In this document: positions 1 through 9,839 of the stretch, piece by piece
How the letters are laid out: every line of letters starts with the position of its first letter
How positions within the stretch are numbered: the first letter of the stretch is position 1
Origin: Streptomyces aurantiacus
Lineage (GTDB): Bacteria > Actinomycetota > Actinomycetes > Streptomycetales > Streptomycetaceae
Assembly (NCBI RefSeq): GCF_001418335.1
Contig: NZ_LIPP01000110.1
Location: 489-64,488 of the forward strand
Direction: 5' to 3'
DNA length: 64,000 nt
The notes under the pieces: generated by a model
Told to the model about the DNA's origin: nothing
What the model saw: only the letters and a program-made list of their open reading frames with translations
Database searches by the model: none
Made by a program: the position numbers and the translations under genes

Positions 1-706
1 CGAAGCCGATCTCCGCGTAGTGGTCGACGCGCAGCCCGGTGTTGCGCTCCACGGCCCGTACGAGCAGGTCGGGGCCGCCGAGCGAGAACGCGGCGTTGAG
101 TTTGTCCGGCTCGGCGCGGTAGCTCCTGCCGGTCTCGGGGCGGACGTACGGCGGGATGGTCACCCAGGAGTCGCGCGGCAGGCTCAGCATGGTGGTGCCG
201 TTCGCGCCGGTGTGCAGCAGGATCATCGAGTCGGTGCGGCGGCCCTCGGCCGAGCCGGTACGCAGGTCCTTCCTGGCCTGCTCGGACAGGCCGGCGCGGC
301 TGTCGGAGCCCACGATCAGGTAGTTGGTGCCCTTGCCGTCCCGCGGGCGGTCCGGGAGCGCGCCGAGGTCGACCTCCTGGTCCAGCTCGGTGTCGGCCCA
401 CACGTAGGTGCCGACGGAGGAGGCGACCAGCGCCGCGAGCAGCAGGGCCGTCAGCCGTACCGCCCGGCGGCGCCCGCTGAGGCGGGGTTTCGGCGACCTG
501 CCGCCGCCCGCGTCCCTGCGGGACTGGCTTCCGTCGCCCGTACGGCCCGGTGTGGCGGGTGAGGGCATGCCGGGCAGGGGTGCCGTGCGCGTCGAGGGCG
601 GGGCGCCGCTCCCACGCCGCCCCGACCACGGCCCGTCGACGCCTGCCGACCGGACCGCGCCCGTCCTCGGGTCGTGGCCTGTTGCGTGGTCGGTCCCGCC
701 GCTCAT
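1..706 (-). CDS. LytR-CpsA-Psr (LCP) family protein, 3' end outside window
   Basis: The reverse strand encodes a cytoplasmic Pro/Arg/Ser-rich N-terminus, one membrane segment (LTALLLAALVASSVGTYVW) and the start of an LCP catalytic domain. LCP hallmarks visible are NYLIVGSDSRAG, RTDSMILLH and LSLPRDSWV, the last two carrying the conserved Arg/Asp that bind the lipid pyrophosphate. LCP enzymes act outside the membrane, moving polyprenyl-linked glycopolymers to peptidoglycan. The ATG at 706 follows an in-frame stop at 731-733; a second in-frame ATG at 568 lacks a ribosome binding site and would shorten only the cytoplasmic tail. The C-terminus lies beyond base 1. Its neighbour is another envelope gene, a membrane glycosyltransferase. 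Confidence 0.88.
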   Translation of the reverse strand, partial: MSGGTDHATGHDPRTGAVRSAGVDGPWSGRRGSGAPPSTRTAPLPGMPSPATPGRTGDGSQSRRDAGGGRSPKPRLSGRRRAVRLTALLLAALVASSVGTYVWADTELDQEVDLGALPDRPRDGKGTNYLIVGSDSRAGLSEQARKDLRTGSAEGRRTDSMILLHTGANGTTMLSLPRDSWVTIPPYVRPETGRSYRAEPDKLNAAFSLGGPDLLVRAVERNTGLRVDHYAEIGF

Positions 707-770
707 CGGTTCATCGGCCTGTTCAGTCCCTCAGCACATGGCGTCACCCCGTCACAGGATCATCACGGGG

Positions 771-2849
771 TCATCTCGTGGGCAGGCTCTTATACGGAGC
801 GGGGTCGCCGATCTGTTCAGCGGCCGTGCCGGAACGCTTCATGCGGTGCCACGTGAGCCGGCTGCCGAGCAGGGCGGCGACCACGGACTGGATGACGACC
901 AGATACATCAACTGCCGGTAGACGACGAGTTGGAACGGCATCCACCACAGGGTCCGTACGCGCTCCCCGTCCAGCTTCAACGCGTACGCGGCGCAAGCCA
1001 GTTGGACGCCCATGAAGGCGAACCACACCGCGGCCGAACTCAGTGGGTCGAGGAACAGCACGCCGTACAGGGCGAAGACGTCGATGACCGGCGCGAGCAG
1101 CGGAAGGGCGACCTGGAAGAGGGCGAGGTAGGTGAGTCCGCGCCGGCCGAAGCGTCCGGCGACGCCCGTCTCCAGGACGGCGCCGCGGTGCTTCCACATG
1201 GACTGGATCGTGCCGAAGCACCAGCGGTAACGCTGACGCCACAACTGCCGCAGCGAGGTGGGTACTTCGGTCCAGGCGACGGCGGACTCCTCGTAGAGGA
1301 CGCGCCAGCCCGCCCGCCACAGGGCCATCGTCAGGTCGGTGTCCTCGGCGAGGGTGTCATCGCTGACCCCGCCGACCCCCACCAGCGCGTCCCGGCGGAA
1401 GGCCCCGATGGCGCCGGGAACGGTGGTCATGCACTCCAGCACCTCGAACATCCTGCGGTCGAGGTTGAAGCCGAAGCAGTACTCCAGGTGCTGCCACTTG
1501 GCGAGCAGCCCGCGCCGGTTGCCGACCTTGGTGTTGCCGCTGACCGCGCCGACCGCCGGGTGCGCGAGCGGCTGGACGAGGTGGTGGACGGCGTCCGGTT
1601 CGAAGACGGTGTCGGCGTCCACCATGACGAGGATGTCGTGACTGGCGTACTCAAGGCCGGTGTTGAGGGCGGCGGCCTTGCCCCCGTTGGGTTTGCGCAC
1701 CACCAGTACCCGCGCGTCACCGACGCCTTCGGCGAGTTCCGCCGTACGGTCCGTCGAGCCGTCGTCGATGACGACGATCTGCAGCCGGGGGTAGTCGGAG
1801 GCGAGCAGCGAGCGGACGGTCGCCTCGATTCCGGCCTCCTCGTTGTAGGCGGGCACGAGCACGGTGACCGGCTGCGTCACCTCCCGCAGCCAGGGCGCGC
1901 CGGGCCGGGAGCGTTCGAGCCGGCGAACATGGGCGCGGGCGAAGAAGACGAGCAGGATCAGCCGCAACATGCCGAGGGCGCCGGCGATGCCGAGCGTCCA
2001 GGTCATCGCGTTCGAGAACGCGCGCCCCAGAGTGGTGGCCCGGATCAGCGCGGTGCCACGCCACCGCTCGGCGGCCGACACCCGCGCGTACGGGGTCAGC
2101 CGGAGCCCGGCCGAGACGGTGGTGAAGCGGTCGACCCCCGGGTTCCCGAGCAGCTTCTCCGTCTCCCGGTACGCCGTCGCCGTCTGGCTGAACTGGCGGA
2201 CCAGGCCCTGCGCGGGCTTGCGGGACGCCCTGTCGGCGGCGACCAGCACATAGCCCTGGGCGGTGGCGCGCCTGGCCGACGCCCACTCGCGGCCGCACAG
2301 GGTGTCGGGCGAGGTGGTCCGCGGCATCCGCAGCAGGTTGGTGCGCAGGTTCGCGGTGCCCGCCAACACGCTCTGTGTCAGGCCAAGTTCGGCGGCGAAG
2401 CGAAGCGAGGAGGTCTCGCCCAGAGCGGCTCCGGTATAGGTGTTGGAGCCGATCTCGTGCCCCTCGGCGCGGATCCGCCGCACGAGGTCCGGGTGGCGGG
2501 CCGCCCGGGAGCCGAGGAGGAAGAAGGTCGCGCGGGCCCGGTGCTGTTTCAGCAGGTCGAGCAGGCGCGGGGTCCAGACGGGGTCGGGGCCACCGTCGAA
2601 GGTGAGCGCGACGGTGCGGGCGGGCATCGAGGCGGTCTGTACGCCGCTGCCGTTGATGCCGATGACGGGGCCGCCGCGGGTGACGGCGTCGGGTGCGGGT
2701 GAGGTGCAGGCGGACCGGGTGTCCGCGGCGTCGACCTCGTGGTTGGTCCAGCCCTCGAAGAGGAGGGCCGCGAACATCGCGGGCAGGACGAGTATCAGGA
2801 GCAGCCAGTGCCCTCGCGGATCACGGGACTGTTTGTGCCGGGCCCTCAC
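771..2849 (-). CDS. Polysaccharide deacetylase-like / family 2 glycosyltransferase fusion, membrane bound
   Basis: This 692-residue protein has an N-terminal membrane segment (about 15-32), an external NodB-like domain (about 78-260), a second membrane segment (about 283-303), a cytoplasmic GT2 domain and several C-terminal membrane helices. The GT2 part looks complete: AYNEE at 334-338, DxD at 411-413, ED at 502-503 and QRYRW at 539-543, the processive-synthase pattern of hyaluronan, chitin and PgaC-type enzymes. The NodB part is odd. TFDDGP reads TFDGGP (Gly86 for the metal Asp), and the HTxxTH metal motif reads NTYTG at 136-140, so both His are gone. It therefore probably makes an exported polysaccharide, with a non-catalytic deacetylase domain. 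Divergent from the gene at 3096. Confidence 0.87.
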   Translation of the reverse strand: MRARHKQSRDPRGHWLLLILVLPAMFAALLFEGWTNHEVDAADTRSACTSPAPDAVTRGGPVIGINGSGVQTASMPARTVALTFDGGPDPVWTPRLLDLLKQHRARATFFLLGSRAARHPDLVRRIRAEGHEIGSNTYTGAALGETSSLRFAAELGLTQSVLAGTANLRTNLLRMPRTTSPDTLCGREWASARRATAQGYVLVAADRASRKPAQGLVRQFSQTATAYRETEKLLGNPGVDRFTTVSAGLRLTPYARVSAAERWRGTALIRATTLGRAFSNAMTWTLGIAGALGMLRLILLVFFARAHVRRLERSRPGAPWLREVTQPVTVLVPAYNEEAGIEATVRSLLASDYPRLQIVVIDDGSTDRTAELAEGVGDARVLVVRKPNGGKAAALNTGLEYASHDILVMVDADTVFEPDAVHHLVQPLAHPAVGAVSGNTKVGNRRGLLAKWQHLEYCFGFNLDRRMFEVLECMTTVPGAIGAFRRDALVGVGGVSDDTLAEDTDLTMALWRAGWRVLYEESAVAWTEVPTSLRQLWRQRYRWCFGTIQSMWKHRGAVLETGVAGRFGRRGLTYLALFQVALPLLAPVIDVFALYGVLFLDPLSSAAVWFAFMGVQLACAAYALKLDGERVRTLWWMPFQLVVYRQLMYLVVIQSVVAALLGSRLTWHRMKRSGTAAEQIGDPAPYKSLPTR

Positions 2850-3095
2850 GGAACGTCGTCCCCCCTCTCCTCCGAGGCAGCCGGGGGCCGACCCGCTCTT
2901 CTCCGGCCCCGGGCGTCCGTGGCCGATGCGCTGGGGAACGTCTGCTGCCGTTGGCTGGCGGGGCCGGAGTTACGCATGGGGCGCGAGTCTAGCCACAGGT
3001 TTGCGATTGCAGGGACCGACGCAGATACCCCAAGTACCCACTATTGGTTGCCACTTGAACGTTCTTTTCGTTCTGCGGGTGCTCGGCCGTAGCGT

Positions 3096-4334
3096 GTGCG
3101 TGTGACCCAACTCACCCGCTCAGACACGAAGCTGGTCGAACTTGTGCAGGCCGGCGACGTCGCGGGAGTCGTCCGGAAACTGGCCGCGCTGCCACCTGCC
3201 CAACGTCGGGCAGGTGCCGTCGAATTGTCGGCCGACCGCGGGAGCGTCCCCCGGCGTGAACTCACCGCGGAGGTGAAGGCCGCCCTGTTCGCCGCCGAAC
3301 TGGGGTGTCAGGTCACCCCCGAAGCCGCGACCGCCTGGCTCCTGACCTACCGGTACTTCAAGATGGACACCTGGACGGTGGACGTCCTGAACCTGCATTC
3401 CGTCGCATGGCGGACCGAGTTGGCCGCACTGCTCGGCGAACGGGCGACGGCCTCGGACACGGTGTACACGCTCACCGAACACCTCGTCCACGACACCGGC
3501 TGTCCGCTGCCGACCTCGCAGAAGTTCGTACTGGCCTGGCTGTTCAACCGCGCCAACAACCGGCAGCGGCCCGCGCGGATGCTGGGTGGAGCACCGGGGG
3601 CCGACCTCCTGGAGCGGCTGCGCGCGGACCCCTTCACCCCGAAACTCATCCCGCTGGCCGTGGCGCGGCCGGGGCGCCTCGTCTTCGACCGGCCGGCGTG
3701 GCTCCTGGAAGCGCTCCTCGCTTTCGCCGCCGAAGGTGTCGCCGACCGGGCCGAACTGATCCACAACCTCTTCGCGGACATGGCCGCCGCACCGCCTGGG
3801 GAGGCCCAGGCGGTGGCCGTACTGGAAGCACTCGCGCTCACCCCGGCCGAACACGCCAGTGTGGCCCCCGAACGCGCCGCACTGATCGAGCACCTTCTCG
3901 GGCGTCTACTGCACGAGGGCACACGTATCGAGACCGCACCACTCCTGGAGCCCGCACGGCTCTCGGAGACCGCACCGCTCTTGGCGTTTCTGCGCGCCCT
4001 GAAGCCCACACCGCCCGAAGAAGCGCTCCGGGTACGGGACTATCTGGCGCTGCTCGACGGGTCGTTGCCGGTGGCCGCGTACGCCCGAGAGGTCCTGGCC
4101 CGGCTGGCCGAGGCGGGCCTGCCGGCGCCCGGCACACGCACCGAGGACGGTCCCGCCCACGTGGGGCGGGACCGCCGTTCGGACGACCAGCCGGTGCCCT
4201 TCCGGACTACCGGCCCGCTGTCCCGTCGCGCACCGAACCCGGCAGCGAACCCGGCGCACGCCCCGAAGCCGAACCCGGCGCACGTCCCGAGGCCGGCCCC
4301 GGCGCCGGCGCGTACCCGATGGGCCGGGCAGTGA
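3096..4334 (+). CDS. Hypothetical protein resembling the N-terminal part of DUF6493 proteins, odd C-terminus
   Basis: The 412-residue product has a helical, repeat-like body of about 345 residues (Ala/Leu-rich segments such as [18 protein letters not shown]) that reminds me of streptomycete DUF6493 proteins, though this is from memory and uncertain. Family members are usually much longer. The last 70 residues are Pro/Ala/Arg low complexity and run antisense through the 3' end of the facing elongation-factor gene (128-bp overlap), passing through a terminator-like hairpin at 4149-4173. This suggests a truncated or frame-shifted 3' end. No ribosome binding site precedes GTG 3096 or GTG 3102. 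Function unknown. Confidence 0.55.
   Translation: MRVTQLTRSDTKLVELVQAGDVAGVVRKLAALPPAQRRAGAVELSADRGSVPRRELTAEVKAALFAAELGCQVTPEAATAWLLTYRYFKMDTWTVDVLNLHSVAWRTELAALLGERATASDTVYTLTEHLVHDTGCPLPTSQKFVLAWLFNRANNRQRPARMLGGAPGADLLERLRADPFTPKLIPLAVARPGRLVFDRPAWLLEALLAFAAEGVADRAELIHNLFADMAAAPPGEAQAVAVLEALALTPAEHASVAPERAALIEHLLGRLLHEGTRIETAPLLEPARLSETAPLLAFLRALKPTPPEEALRVRDYLALLDGSLPVAAYAREVLARLAEAGLPAPGTRTEDGPAHVGRDRRSDDQPVPFRTTGPLSRRAPNPAANPAHAPKPNPAHVPRPAPAPARTRWAGQ
4149..4173. terminator. Strong hairpin, probable terminator of the leftward EF-G gene
   Basis: A perfect 10-bp stem (GGTCCCGCCC / GGGCGGGACC) encloses a 5-base loop ACGTG. It lies 34-58 nt past the stop of the leftward elongation-factor gene, where a terminator is expected, yet inside the rightward open frame of the facing gene. 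No T-run follows, as is common in Streptomyces. Confidence 0.6.
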
Positions 4335-6450
4335 AGACGCCCCTGCCCTGCGTGCGGCTCCGCAGCCGTGTCGCGTAGCCGAACAGTTCGGCCAACGGCA
4401 CGGTGGCGGTGACGACGGCCGCACCCGCTCGCGTGGTCGAGCCGGTGACCCGGCCCCGCCGTGCCGCCAGGTCACCGAGGACCCCGCCCACGGCCTCGTC
4501 GGGAGCGGTGACCGTGACCTCGACCACCGGCTCCAGCAGCGCCATCGCACCGGCACTCGCACGCGCTCGCAATGCCTCGCGCAGGGCGAGCCGGCCGGCT
4601 GTCCGGAACGCCATCTCGGAAGAGTCCTTGGGATGGGTCGCCCCGTCCCTCAGGACGACCCGCAGCCCGGTCACGGGATGACCGCCGAGCGGCCCCTCAC
4701 CCAGCGCGTCCCGGCAACCGGCCTCCACGGCCCGCACGTACTCCTGCGGAACCCGGCCACCGACGACGGCCGACCGGAACTCGAACCCGGTCGCACTGCC
4801 GCCGTGCGCACTGTCAGTACCTTCGACCATGGCCTCCAGCGGCTCCACAGCGAGGACCACATGGGCGAACTGCCCTGCCCCACCGTCCTGTTTGACGTGT
4901 CGGTAGACCAGCCCGGCGACTGGGCGTACGACCGTCTCCCGGTACGCCACCTTCGGCCGGCCGACCCGGACGTCAAGACCCTGGGCGCGGCGGATCTTCT
5001 CCACCGCCACCTCCAGGTGCAGTTCGCCCATGCCCGACAGCACGGTCTGGCCGGTCTCGTCGTCGGTCCTGACGACCAGCGAGGGGTCCTCCTCGACGAG
5101 CCGCGCCAACGCCGACACCAGCCGGTCGGTGTCCGTGCCCGTACGTGCCTCGACCGCGACGGAGACCACGGGTTCGGCCGTCGCCGGCGGTTCGAGGACC
5201 AGCGGAGCGTCCGGTGCGCACAGGGTCGATCCCGCGCGGGCGGACTTCAGTCCGACCACGGCGACGATGTCCCCGGCCACCGCCCGGTCCAACTGGGCGT
5301 GCCGGTCGGCCTGGACGCGCAGGATGCGGCCGACCCGCTCGGTACGCGTCGCGCTCGCGTCCAGTACGGCCACGGCTTCTCCCTTCCGGATCGTTCCCGA
5401 GTACACCCGCAGATACGTCAGCCGCCCGGTGGCGGTCGCGGTCACCTTGAACGCCAGGGCCGCGAACGGCGCGTCCGGATCGGCGGCCCGCTCCTGCTCG
5501 GCGCCGTCCAGCGTGCCGCGTACGGCGGGCACGTCCGACGGCGAGGGCAGGTACGCCACCACGGCGTCCAGCAGCGGCTCGATCCCCCGGTTGCGGTAGG
5601 CGGAGCCGCACAGCACGACCACACCGTCACCGGTACGGGTCAGGTCGCGCAGCGCGCCCGCGAGTGTCGGCGCGGAGACGGTGGACCGCGTACAGAACTC
5701 GTCCAACGCGCCGGGATGGAGTTCCGCCACGGCCTCCTCCAGCAGCCGTCGACGCCGCTCCGCCTCCGCACGCAGGGCTTCGGGTACGGGCCCTTCCTCG
5801 ACTCCGTCTCCTCCGTCTCCTCCGTCGGCCCAGATCAACGCCCGCATACGCAGCAGATCGACGACTCCGTCGAACCCGTCCTCCGAGCCGATGGGCAACT
5901 GCACGACCAGCGGCGCCGGATGCAGCCGCTCCCGGATGGAGGCGACCGCCGCGTCGAGGTCGGCCCCGGCCCGGTCCAGCTTGTTGACGAAGGCGATCCG
6001 CGGCACACCGAACCGGTCGGCCTGCCGCCACACCGACTCGCTCTGCGGTTCGACCCCCGCGACGGCGTCGAACACCGCGACAGCCCCGTCGAGCACGCGC
6101 AGCGAACGTACGACCTCGTCGGAGAAGTCGACGTGCCCCGGTGTGTCGATCAGGTTGATCCGACGGCCGTCCCAGGCACAGCTGACGGCGGCGGCGAAGA
6201 TGGTGATCCCACGGTCACGCTCCTGGGAGTCGAAGTCGGTGACGGTCGTCCCGTCATGCACCTCGCCCCGCTTGTGGGTGGTCCCGGTGACATACAGGAT
6301 CCGCTCGGTGACGGTGGTCTTGCCCGCGTCGACGTGAGCGAGAATGCCGAGATTGCGGACGGCAGCCAGCGGGTCGGTGAGACCGGCGAGACGCGCGGGC
6401 TGGTCGATCTGCGCGGAGTGGGTGACATGACGGTTGAGTTCGGTACGCAC
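4207..6450 (-). CDS. Elongation factor G paralogue (EF-G2 / FusB-like translational GTPase)
   Basis: A 747-residue translational GTPase. From GTG 6450 the G motifs are AHVDAGKT (38-45), RGITI (80-84), DTPGH (102-106) and NKLD (156-159). EF-G domains II to V follow, ending near [12 protein letters not shown], then a Gly/Ser/Pro/Arg tail of about 30 residues overlapping the facing gene. GTG 6450 is chosen because GAAAGG sits 9 nt upstream; the frame is open to 6594 but an EF-G N-terminus needs no such extension. The ordinary fusA normally lies in the str operon with tuf and rpsL, and no ribosomal genes are here, so this is a second copy. Divergence from canonical EF-G ([10 protein letters not shown] where WMEQEQERG is usual) leaves a ribosome-protection or antibiotic-tolerance role possible. 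Confidence 0.85.
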   Translation of the reverse strand: MRTELNRHVTHSAQIDQPARLAGLTDPLAAVRNLGILAHVDAGKTTVTERILYVTGTTHKRGEVHDGTTVTDFDSQERDRGITIFAAAVSCAWDGRRINLIDTPGHVDFSDEVVRSLRVLDGAVAVFDAVAGVEPQSESVWRQADRFGVPRIAFVNKLDRAGADLDAAVASIRERLHPAPLVVQLPIGSEDGFDGVVDLLRMRALIWADGGDGGDGVEEGPVPEALRAEAERRRRLLEEAVAELHPGALDEFCTRSTVSAPTLAGALRDLTRTGDGVVVLCGSAYRNRGIEPLLDAVVAYLPSPSDVPAVRGTLDGAEQERAADPDAPFAALAFKVTATATGRLTYLRVYSGTIRKGEAVAVLDASATRTERVGRILRVQADRHAQLDRAVAGDIVAVVGLKSARAGSTLCAPDAPLVLEPPATAEPVVSVAVEARTGTDTDRLVSALARLVEEDPSLVVRTDDETGQTVLSGMGELHLEVAVEKIRRAQGLDVRVGRPKVAYRETVVRPVAGLVYRHVKQDGGAGQFAHVVLAVEPLEAMVEGTDSAHGGSATGFEFRSAVVGGRVPQEYVRAVEAGCRDALGEGPLGGHPVTGLRVVLRDGATHPKDSSEMAFRTAGRLALREALRARASAGAMALLEPVVEVTVTAPDEAVGGVLGDLAARRGRVTGSTTRAGAAVVTATVPLAELFGYATRLRSRTQGRGVFTARPIGYAPAPGPASGRAPGSASGRAPGSLPGSVRDGTAGR

Positions 6451-6680
6451 GGCCCATGGCCTTTCAAGGCTGATCCAGAAGGGGTCGGCGCGAATTCCCG
6501 TACGAAGCCATACGTGACCTGAGGTCCGCAGAGGAAGGGACTCAGGGGTCAGGCGTTCGTCACGGGCGTCCGGTGCGAGCCGCGCAGCCCGCACCGGGTC
6601 CCCGAAGACACGAGGATCACCTCGTACCTCGACAGGGGAACGACAACAGCGGTGCGGTACCGCATGGCCGGGCTCCCCTC

Positions 6681-6709
6681 ACTGGTCACTGGTCCACTGG
6701 TCACTGATC
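6681..6709. repeat. Four short direct repeats upstream of the EF-G gene
   Basis: ACTGGTC occurs at 6681, 6688 and 6696, with ACTGATC at 6703: four 7-mers, one separated by a single C. They lie in the 337-bp gap between the EF-G start (6450) and the stop of the leftward amidohydrolase gene (6788), where the EF-G promoter should be. They could be an operator or a slippage product. Nothing else was recognised in this gap. Confidence 0.4.
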
Positions 6710-6787
6710 ACGGCGCGCGCCGCGGTGGTGGGCGGTGCGCGTCGTGTGGTGAGTGTAGGGAACGGGACCAGGCCGAGGCATGGGGTT

Positions 6788-7591
6788 TTACGCGCCGGTC
6801 ACCGCGTCGACGAGTTCCGCCAGTGCCGCCGCCACCCGGTCGAGGCCCGGCCCCGCAGGACCGCCCGGCTCGGTCATGTAGACATCCCGCCGGATCTCGA
6901 TCATCAGGGCGCTGACCCGCCGGTCGTTGCCGTAGTGCTTCAGCGGGACGTACGTGCCGGCGAAGGGGCTGTCGATGCCCGTACCGCCGAAGCCCGCGAA
7001 CGCCTTCTCGGCGTGGGCGAGCAGGCCGGGCGGGGTGTGGAAGGGGTCGTGTCCGAGGCACACGGGCGGTCGGGGGCCGTCGCCGTGGAGCTCGTACGGC
7101 AGTCGCTCGCTGGGGTAGGAGTGCACGTCGATGATCACGACCCGCCCGACCGCTGCCAGTCGCCGCGTCACGGCGTCGGTCATGGCGGCTGTGTACGGGT
7201 GGAAGTAGCGGTCGAGGAGCAACTGTTCGGCGTCTGCGCCCAGGGCTCGGAGGTGGTCGCCGTGCGTGGTGCGTGTGTAGACCGCTCCCATGCCGACGGT
7301 CCGCATCTCCTCCCGCTCGTCCGGGAAGCGTTCGGGGTCGACGACCAGCCGGGACAGCTGGTTGACGAACCGCCAGGGTTCCTCGGTGGACCGGGCGGCG
7401 GCCTCCGCGGCGATCCGGGCGGTGTGCGAGTCGGTGATGTGGTCCAACTCCCGTTCCAAAGCGGCGTCGTCGAGCACGATGGTGCTCCGCGCGTCCGCGG
7501 GGACGGTCCGCGAGGAGTGCGGCACGTGCAGGATCACCGGTGACCCGGGCGCGCCCGGCACCAGCCGGTACGCGGCCGAAGCGCCCTTCAT
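6788..7591 (-). CDS. N-formylglutamate amidohydrolase family protein
   Basis: The 267-residue product matches the N-formylglutamate amidohydrolase (FGase/HutG2) family: HVPHSSR near the N-terminus, DSHTARI, the metal-ligand segment IDVHSYPSE, and MIEIRRDVYM near the C-terminus. The family hydrolyses N-formyl-glutamate (last step of one histidine-degradation route) or related N-acyl amino acids, in the cytoplasm with a divalent metal. No hut genes are nearby, so the substrate is open. Its ATG directly abuts the TGA of the upstream kinase gene (TGAATG), implying co-transcription and translational coupling. Length is normal for the family. Confidence 0.82.
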   Translation of the reverse strand: MKGASAAYRLVPGAPGSPVILHVPHSSRTVPADARSTIVLDDAALERELDHITDSHTARIAAEAAARSTEEPWRFVNQLSRLVVDPERFPDEREEMRTVGMGAVYTRTTHGDHLRALGADAEQLLLDRYFHPYTAAMTDAVTRRLAAVGRVVIIDVHSYPSERLPYELHGDGPRPPVCLGHDPFHTPPGLLAHAEKAFAGFGGTGIDSPFAGTYVPLKHYGNDRRVSALMIEIRRDVYMTEPGGPAGPGLDRVAAALAELVDAVTGA

Positions 7592-9325
7592 TCAGGCACC
7601 CTTGGCGACGGACACCGTCACGGAGAGGTCACCCGCGTTGTCGGTGACGCAGCCGTCGTCGCCGTCGTTGATGCGCAGTTCGAGCGTGCCCGCGGCCGTC
7701 GCCTCGAAGGTCCACTGGTTCCCCACGATGTGACTCTCCTCGCCCTCCCCACCCTCCGTGAACCGACCGAGGAGCACGCCGAAGGGGGCCGACTCGTTGA
7801 CCTTGCAGTCCGCTGCCGCGAAGGTCAGTTTCTGGTCGGTCTCGGGGTCGTAGCCGTCCGGTCCGGTCAGCGGCATCTCGGGGTCGTCCACGGTCCACTG
7901 GCCCGACGTGAAGCGGACGGTGACGGTGTCGCCGGCCTCGATGGGCGTTTCGGTGGCCCGCTGCCAGCCCTCGGTGCCATGGACCACCGAGTCGTTGGCG
8001 ACGGGCGTCGGCGGCAGGGGGGTACCGGCCGGCGGGGAGACGGCCCCGTCCCCCTGGCCCGCGGGGTCCCCCGCGTCGGCCTGCGCGGTCCGGTCGAAGG
8101 GCGGGGCCTCGGCGAGGAAGAGGCCGACACCGGTGCCCGCGACGAGGAGGGCGACCGCGGAGACGACCCATCCCAGGACGCGCTGGTCACGCCGTCTCGT
8201 GTCCCTCCTCATCAACGCGGACGCGGTCTCGGCGTCGTACCGGGAGGTGGGCGCCGCCTGGTCGGCCCACAGGGCGTGGTGGTGGGTGCGGGTCTCCGCG
8301 TCCGCGAGGGAGACGGCTGCCGGGGTCGCCGCCGGGATCGCCGCCCGGACGGCGGCCGACGGCAGCGACCGCAGCTCCGCGCCCCCGTCGGCGGCATACC
8401 GCAGCGCGGTCGTCGCGTCGGGGAGGGAGAGCCGCTCCTCGGGCGCCTTGCGCAGCAGCGCCTCGACGACCGGCAGCAGCGGGCCCAACTGCGGTGGCAG
8501 GTTGGGCTCCTCGTACGCCACCGCGTGCAGGGTGGCGACGTTCACCTTCCGGCGGAACGGCGACGCGCCGGTGGCGGCGGTGACGAGTGTCGCGGCCAGC
8601 GACCACAGGTCCGAAGCGGGGCCGACGTCACCGCCGTTGATGCGCTCGGGCGCCATGTACTCGGCGGAGCCGGCGAATTCCCCGGAGTTGGTGTGCAGTT
8701 CCCCGTCGTCGAGGACGGCGATACCGAAGTCGGTCAGGACCGCGCTGCCGTCGCGGCGCAGCAGGACGTTGGCCGGCTTGACGTCGCGGTGCAGGGCTCC
8801 CACGGCGTGTACGGCGTCCAGCGCGCCGAGCAGTTGCAGCCCCAGGGCGGCGACCCGCGTCGGCTCCAACGGGCCGGACCGGGCGATGAGTTGAGCCAGC
8901 GAAGGACCGTCGATGAGTTCCATGACGATCCACAGCCGGTCCTCGGACTCGACCAGGTCATGGACGCCCACCACGTGCGGGTGCGGCACCCGGGCGACCG
9001 CGCGCGCCTCACGGACCGCACGGCGCAGCCACACGCGGTGGTCCTCGTCGCCCTGGGTGAAGACGTGCAGTTCCTTGGCCGCGACGTCCCGGGCGAGCAG
9101 TTGGTCGTGGGCCCGCCAGACCGTGCCCATGCCGCCCCTGCCGAGCTGGTCGGTCAGCCGATACCGACCAGCGATCACACGCCCGGCACCTCGTGCCGCG
9201 TGCGCCGCCGCATGCTGCTGATCATCACTGCCGGACAACACGCCCGCCTCACGCCCCTCCCGATGGCTTCCTTGCCACCGGTCCCATGTCGCACTCGAAC
9301 ACCGGTGAGCATAGCGCTGGGACAT
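7592..9325 (-). CDS. Transmembrane Ser/Thr protein kinase (PknB-like) with extracellular sensor domain
   Basis: From ATG 9325 (AGGAA 9 nt upstream) the product is 577 residues; GTG 9241 is an alternative. The Hanks kinase domain contains GRGGMGTVW (P-loop), a VAAKE lysine motif, HRDVKPAN (catalytic loop), DFGIA (Mg loop) and the EYMAPE activation segment. After an Ala-rich linker there is one membrane helix (VVSAVALLVAGTGVGLFLA) and an external domain of about 150 residues with two Cys and acidic patches. That domain has no PASTA repeats and I do not recognise it. It probably senses an extracellular signal and phosphorylates cytoplasmic targets. The coupled downstream gene is an amidohydrolase. 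Confidence 0.87.
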   Translation of the reverse strand: MSQRYAHRCSSATWDRWQGSHREGREAGVLSGSDDQQHAAAHAARGAGRVIAGRYRLTDQLGRGGMGTVWRAHDQLLARDVAAKELHVFTQGDEDHRVWLRRAVREARAVARVPHPHVVGVHDLVESEDRLWIVMELIDGPSLAQLIARSGPLEPTRVAALGLQLLGALDAVHAVGALHRDVKPANVLLRRDGSAVLTDFGIAVLDDGELHTNSGEFAGSAEYMAPERINGGDVGPASDLWSLAATLVTAATGASPFRRKVNVATLHAVAYEEPNLPPQLGPLLPVVEALLRKAPEERLSLPDATTALRYAADGGAELRSLPSAAVRAAIPAATPAAVSLADAETRTHHHALWADQAAPTSRYDAETASALMRRDTRRRDQRVLGWVVSAVALLVAGTGVGLFLAEAPPFDRTAQADAGDPAGQGDGAVSPPAGTPLPPTPVANDSVVHGTEGWQRATETPIEAGDTVTVRFTSGQWTVDDPEMPLTGPDGYDPETDQKLTFAAADCKVNESAPFGVLLGRFTEGGEGEESHIVGNQWTFEATAAGTLELRINDGDDGCVTDNAGDLSVTVSVAKGA

Positions 9326-9377
9326 GGCCGACGATTCCTGGTGTACGTGTCTGGGCGCGCGCTGACGCCACCGCCGG

Positions 9378-9839
9378 TCACAGTCCGATCGTGGCCCAGA
9401 CCGTCTTGCCGCCGGGATGGTGGGACCGAGCCCCCCAGTCGTCGGCGAGGGACTCGACGAGGAGCAGGCCCCGGCCCGACTCGCCGTCGGCGGCCGTCGC
9501 CGGTGGCCGCCCGGGGAGACGGTCACCCCGGGCGTCCGTCACCTCGATGAGCAGTGACATGGCGCCGAGCGTGAGGTCCAGGCGGGCGTCACGACCTCGC
9601 ACCCGGCCGTGCAGAGCTGCGTTGGCGGTGAGTTCGGCGATGAGCAGACTCGCGGCGTCCATGTCCGCGTCCTCGCCCCCGCTCGGGCCAACCAGTGGCA
9701 GGTGCTCCGCGAGCCAGCGCTCGGCCTCGTGACGGACCTGGTGCGCGCCGTACTCGGTGGTGGTGAAGAGGCTGCTGAAGCTGAAGTGGCCGGTGTGCGC
9801 GAGCGGTTCGCGGGTCGCGGCGACTGATTCTTGGTTCAC
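9378..9839 (-). CDS. ATP-binding protein of the RsbW/anti-sigma HATPase type
   Basis: A 153-residue GHKL ATPase (HATPase_c_2). The N box is LTANAALHG, the G1 box DARGDRLPG, and the G2 segment GRGLLLVESLADDWG. Streptomycetes hold many such single-domain proteins next to XRE-DUF5753 and DUF397 genes, as here, where the other two members lie divergently 192 bp away. Some act as anti-sigma factors or in developmental signalling; the partner of this one cannot be told from sequence. Confidence 0.83.
   Translation of the reverse strand: MNQESVAATREPLAHTGHFSFSSLFTTTEYGAHQVRHEAERWLAEHLPLVGPSGGEDADMDAASLLIAELTANAALHGRVRGRDARLDLTLGAMSLLIEVTDARGDRLPGRPPATAADGESGRGLLLVESLADDWGARSHHPGGKTVWATIGL

Noticed and set aside
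408..2702. Long rightward open frame opposite the deacetylase/glycosyltransferase gene
   Set aside because: High-GC shadow frame without recognisable domains; the reverse strand has clear GT2 motifs. The same applies to long antisense frames at 12382-14592, 15239-17326, 44899-47883, 58126-61167 and 61112-63901.
6451..6594. Longer EF-G start extending to 6594
   Set aside because: The extra residues match no EF-G N-terminus, and GTG 6450 has a good GAAAGG ribosome binding site.
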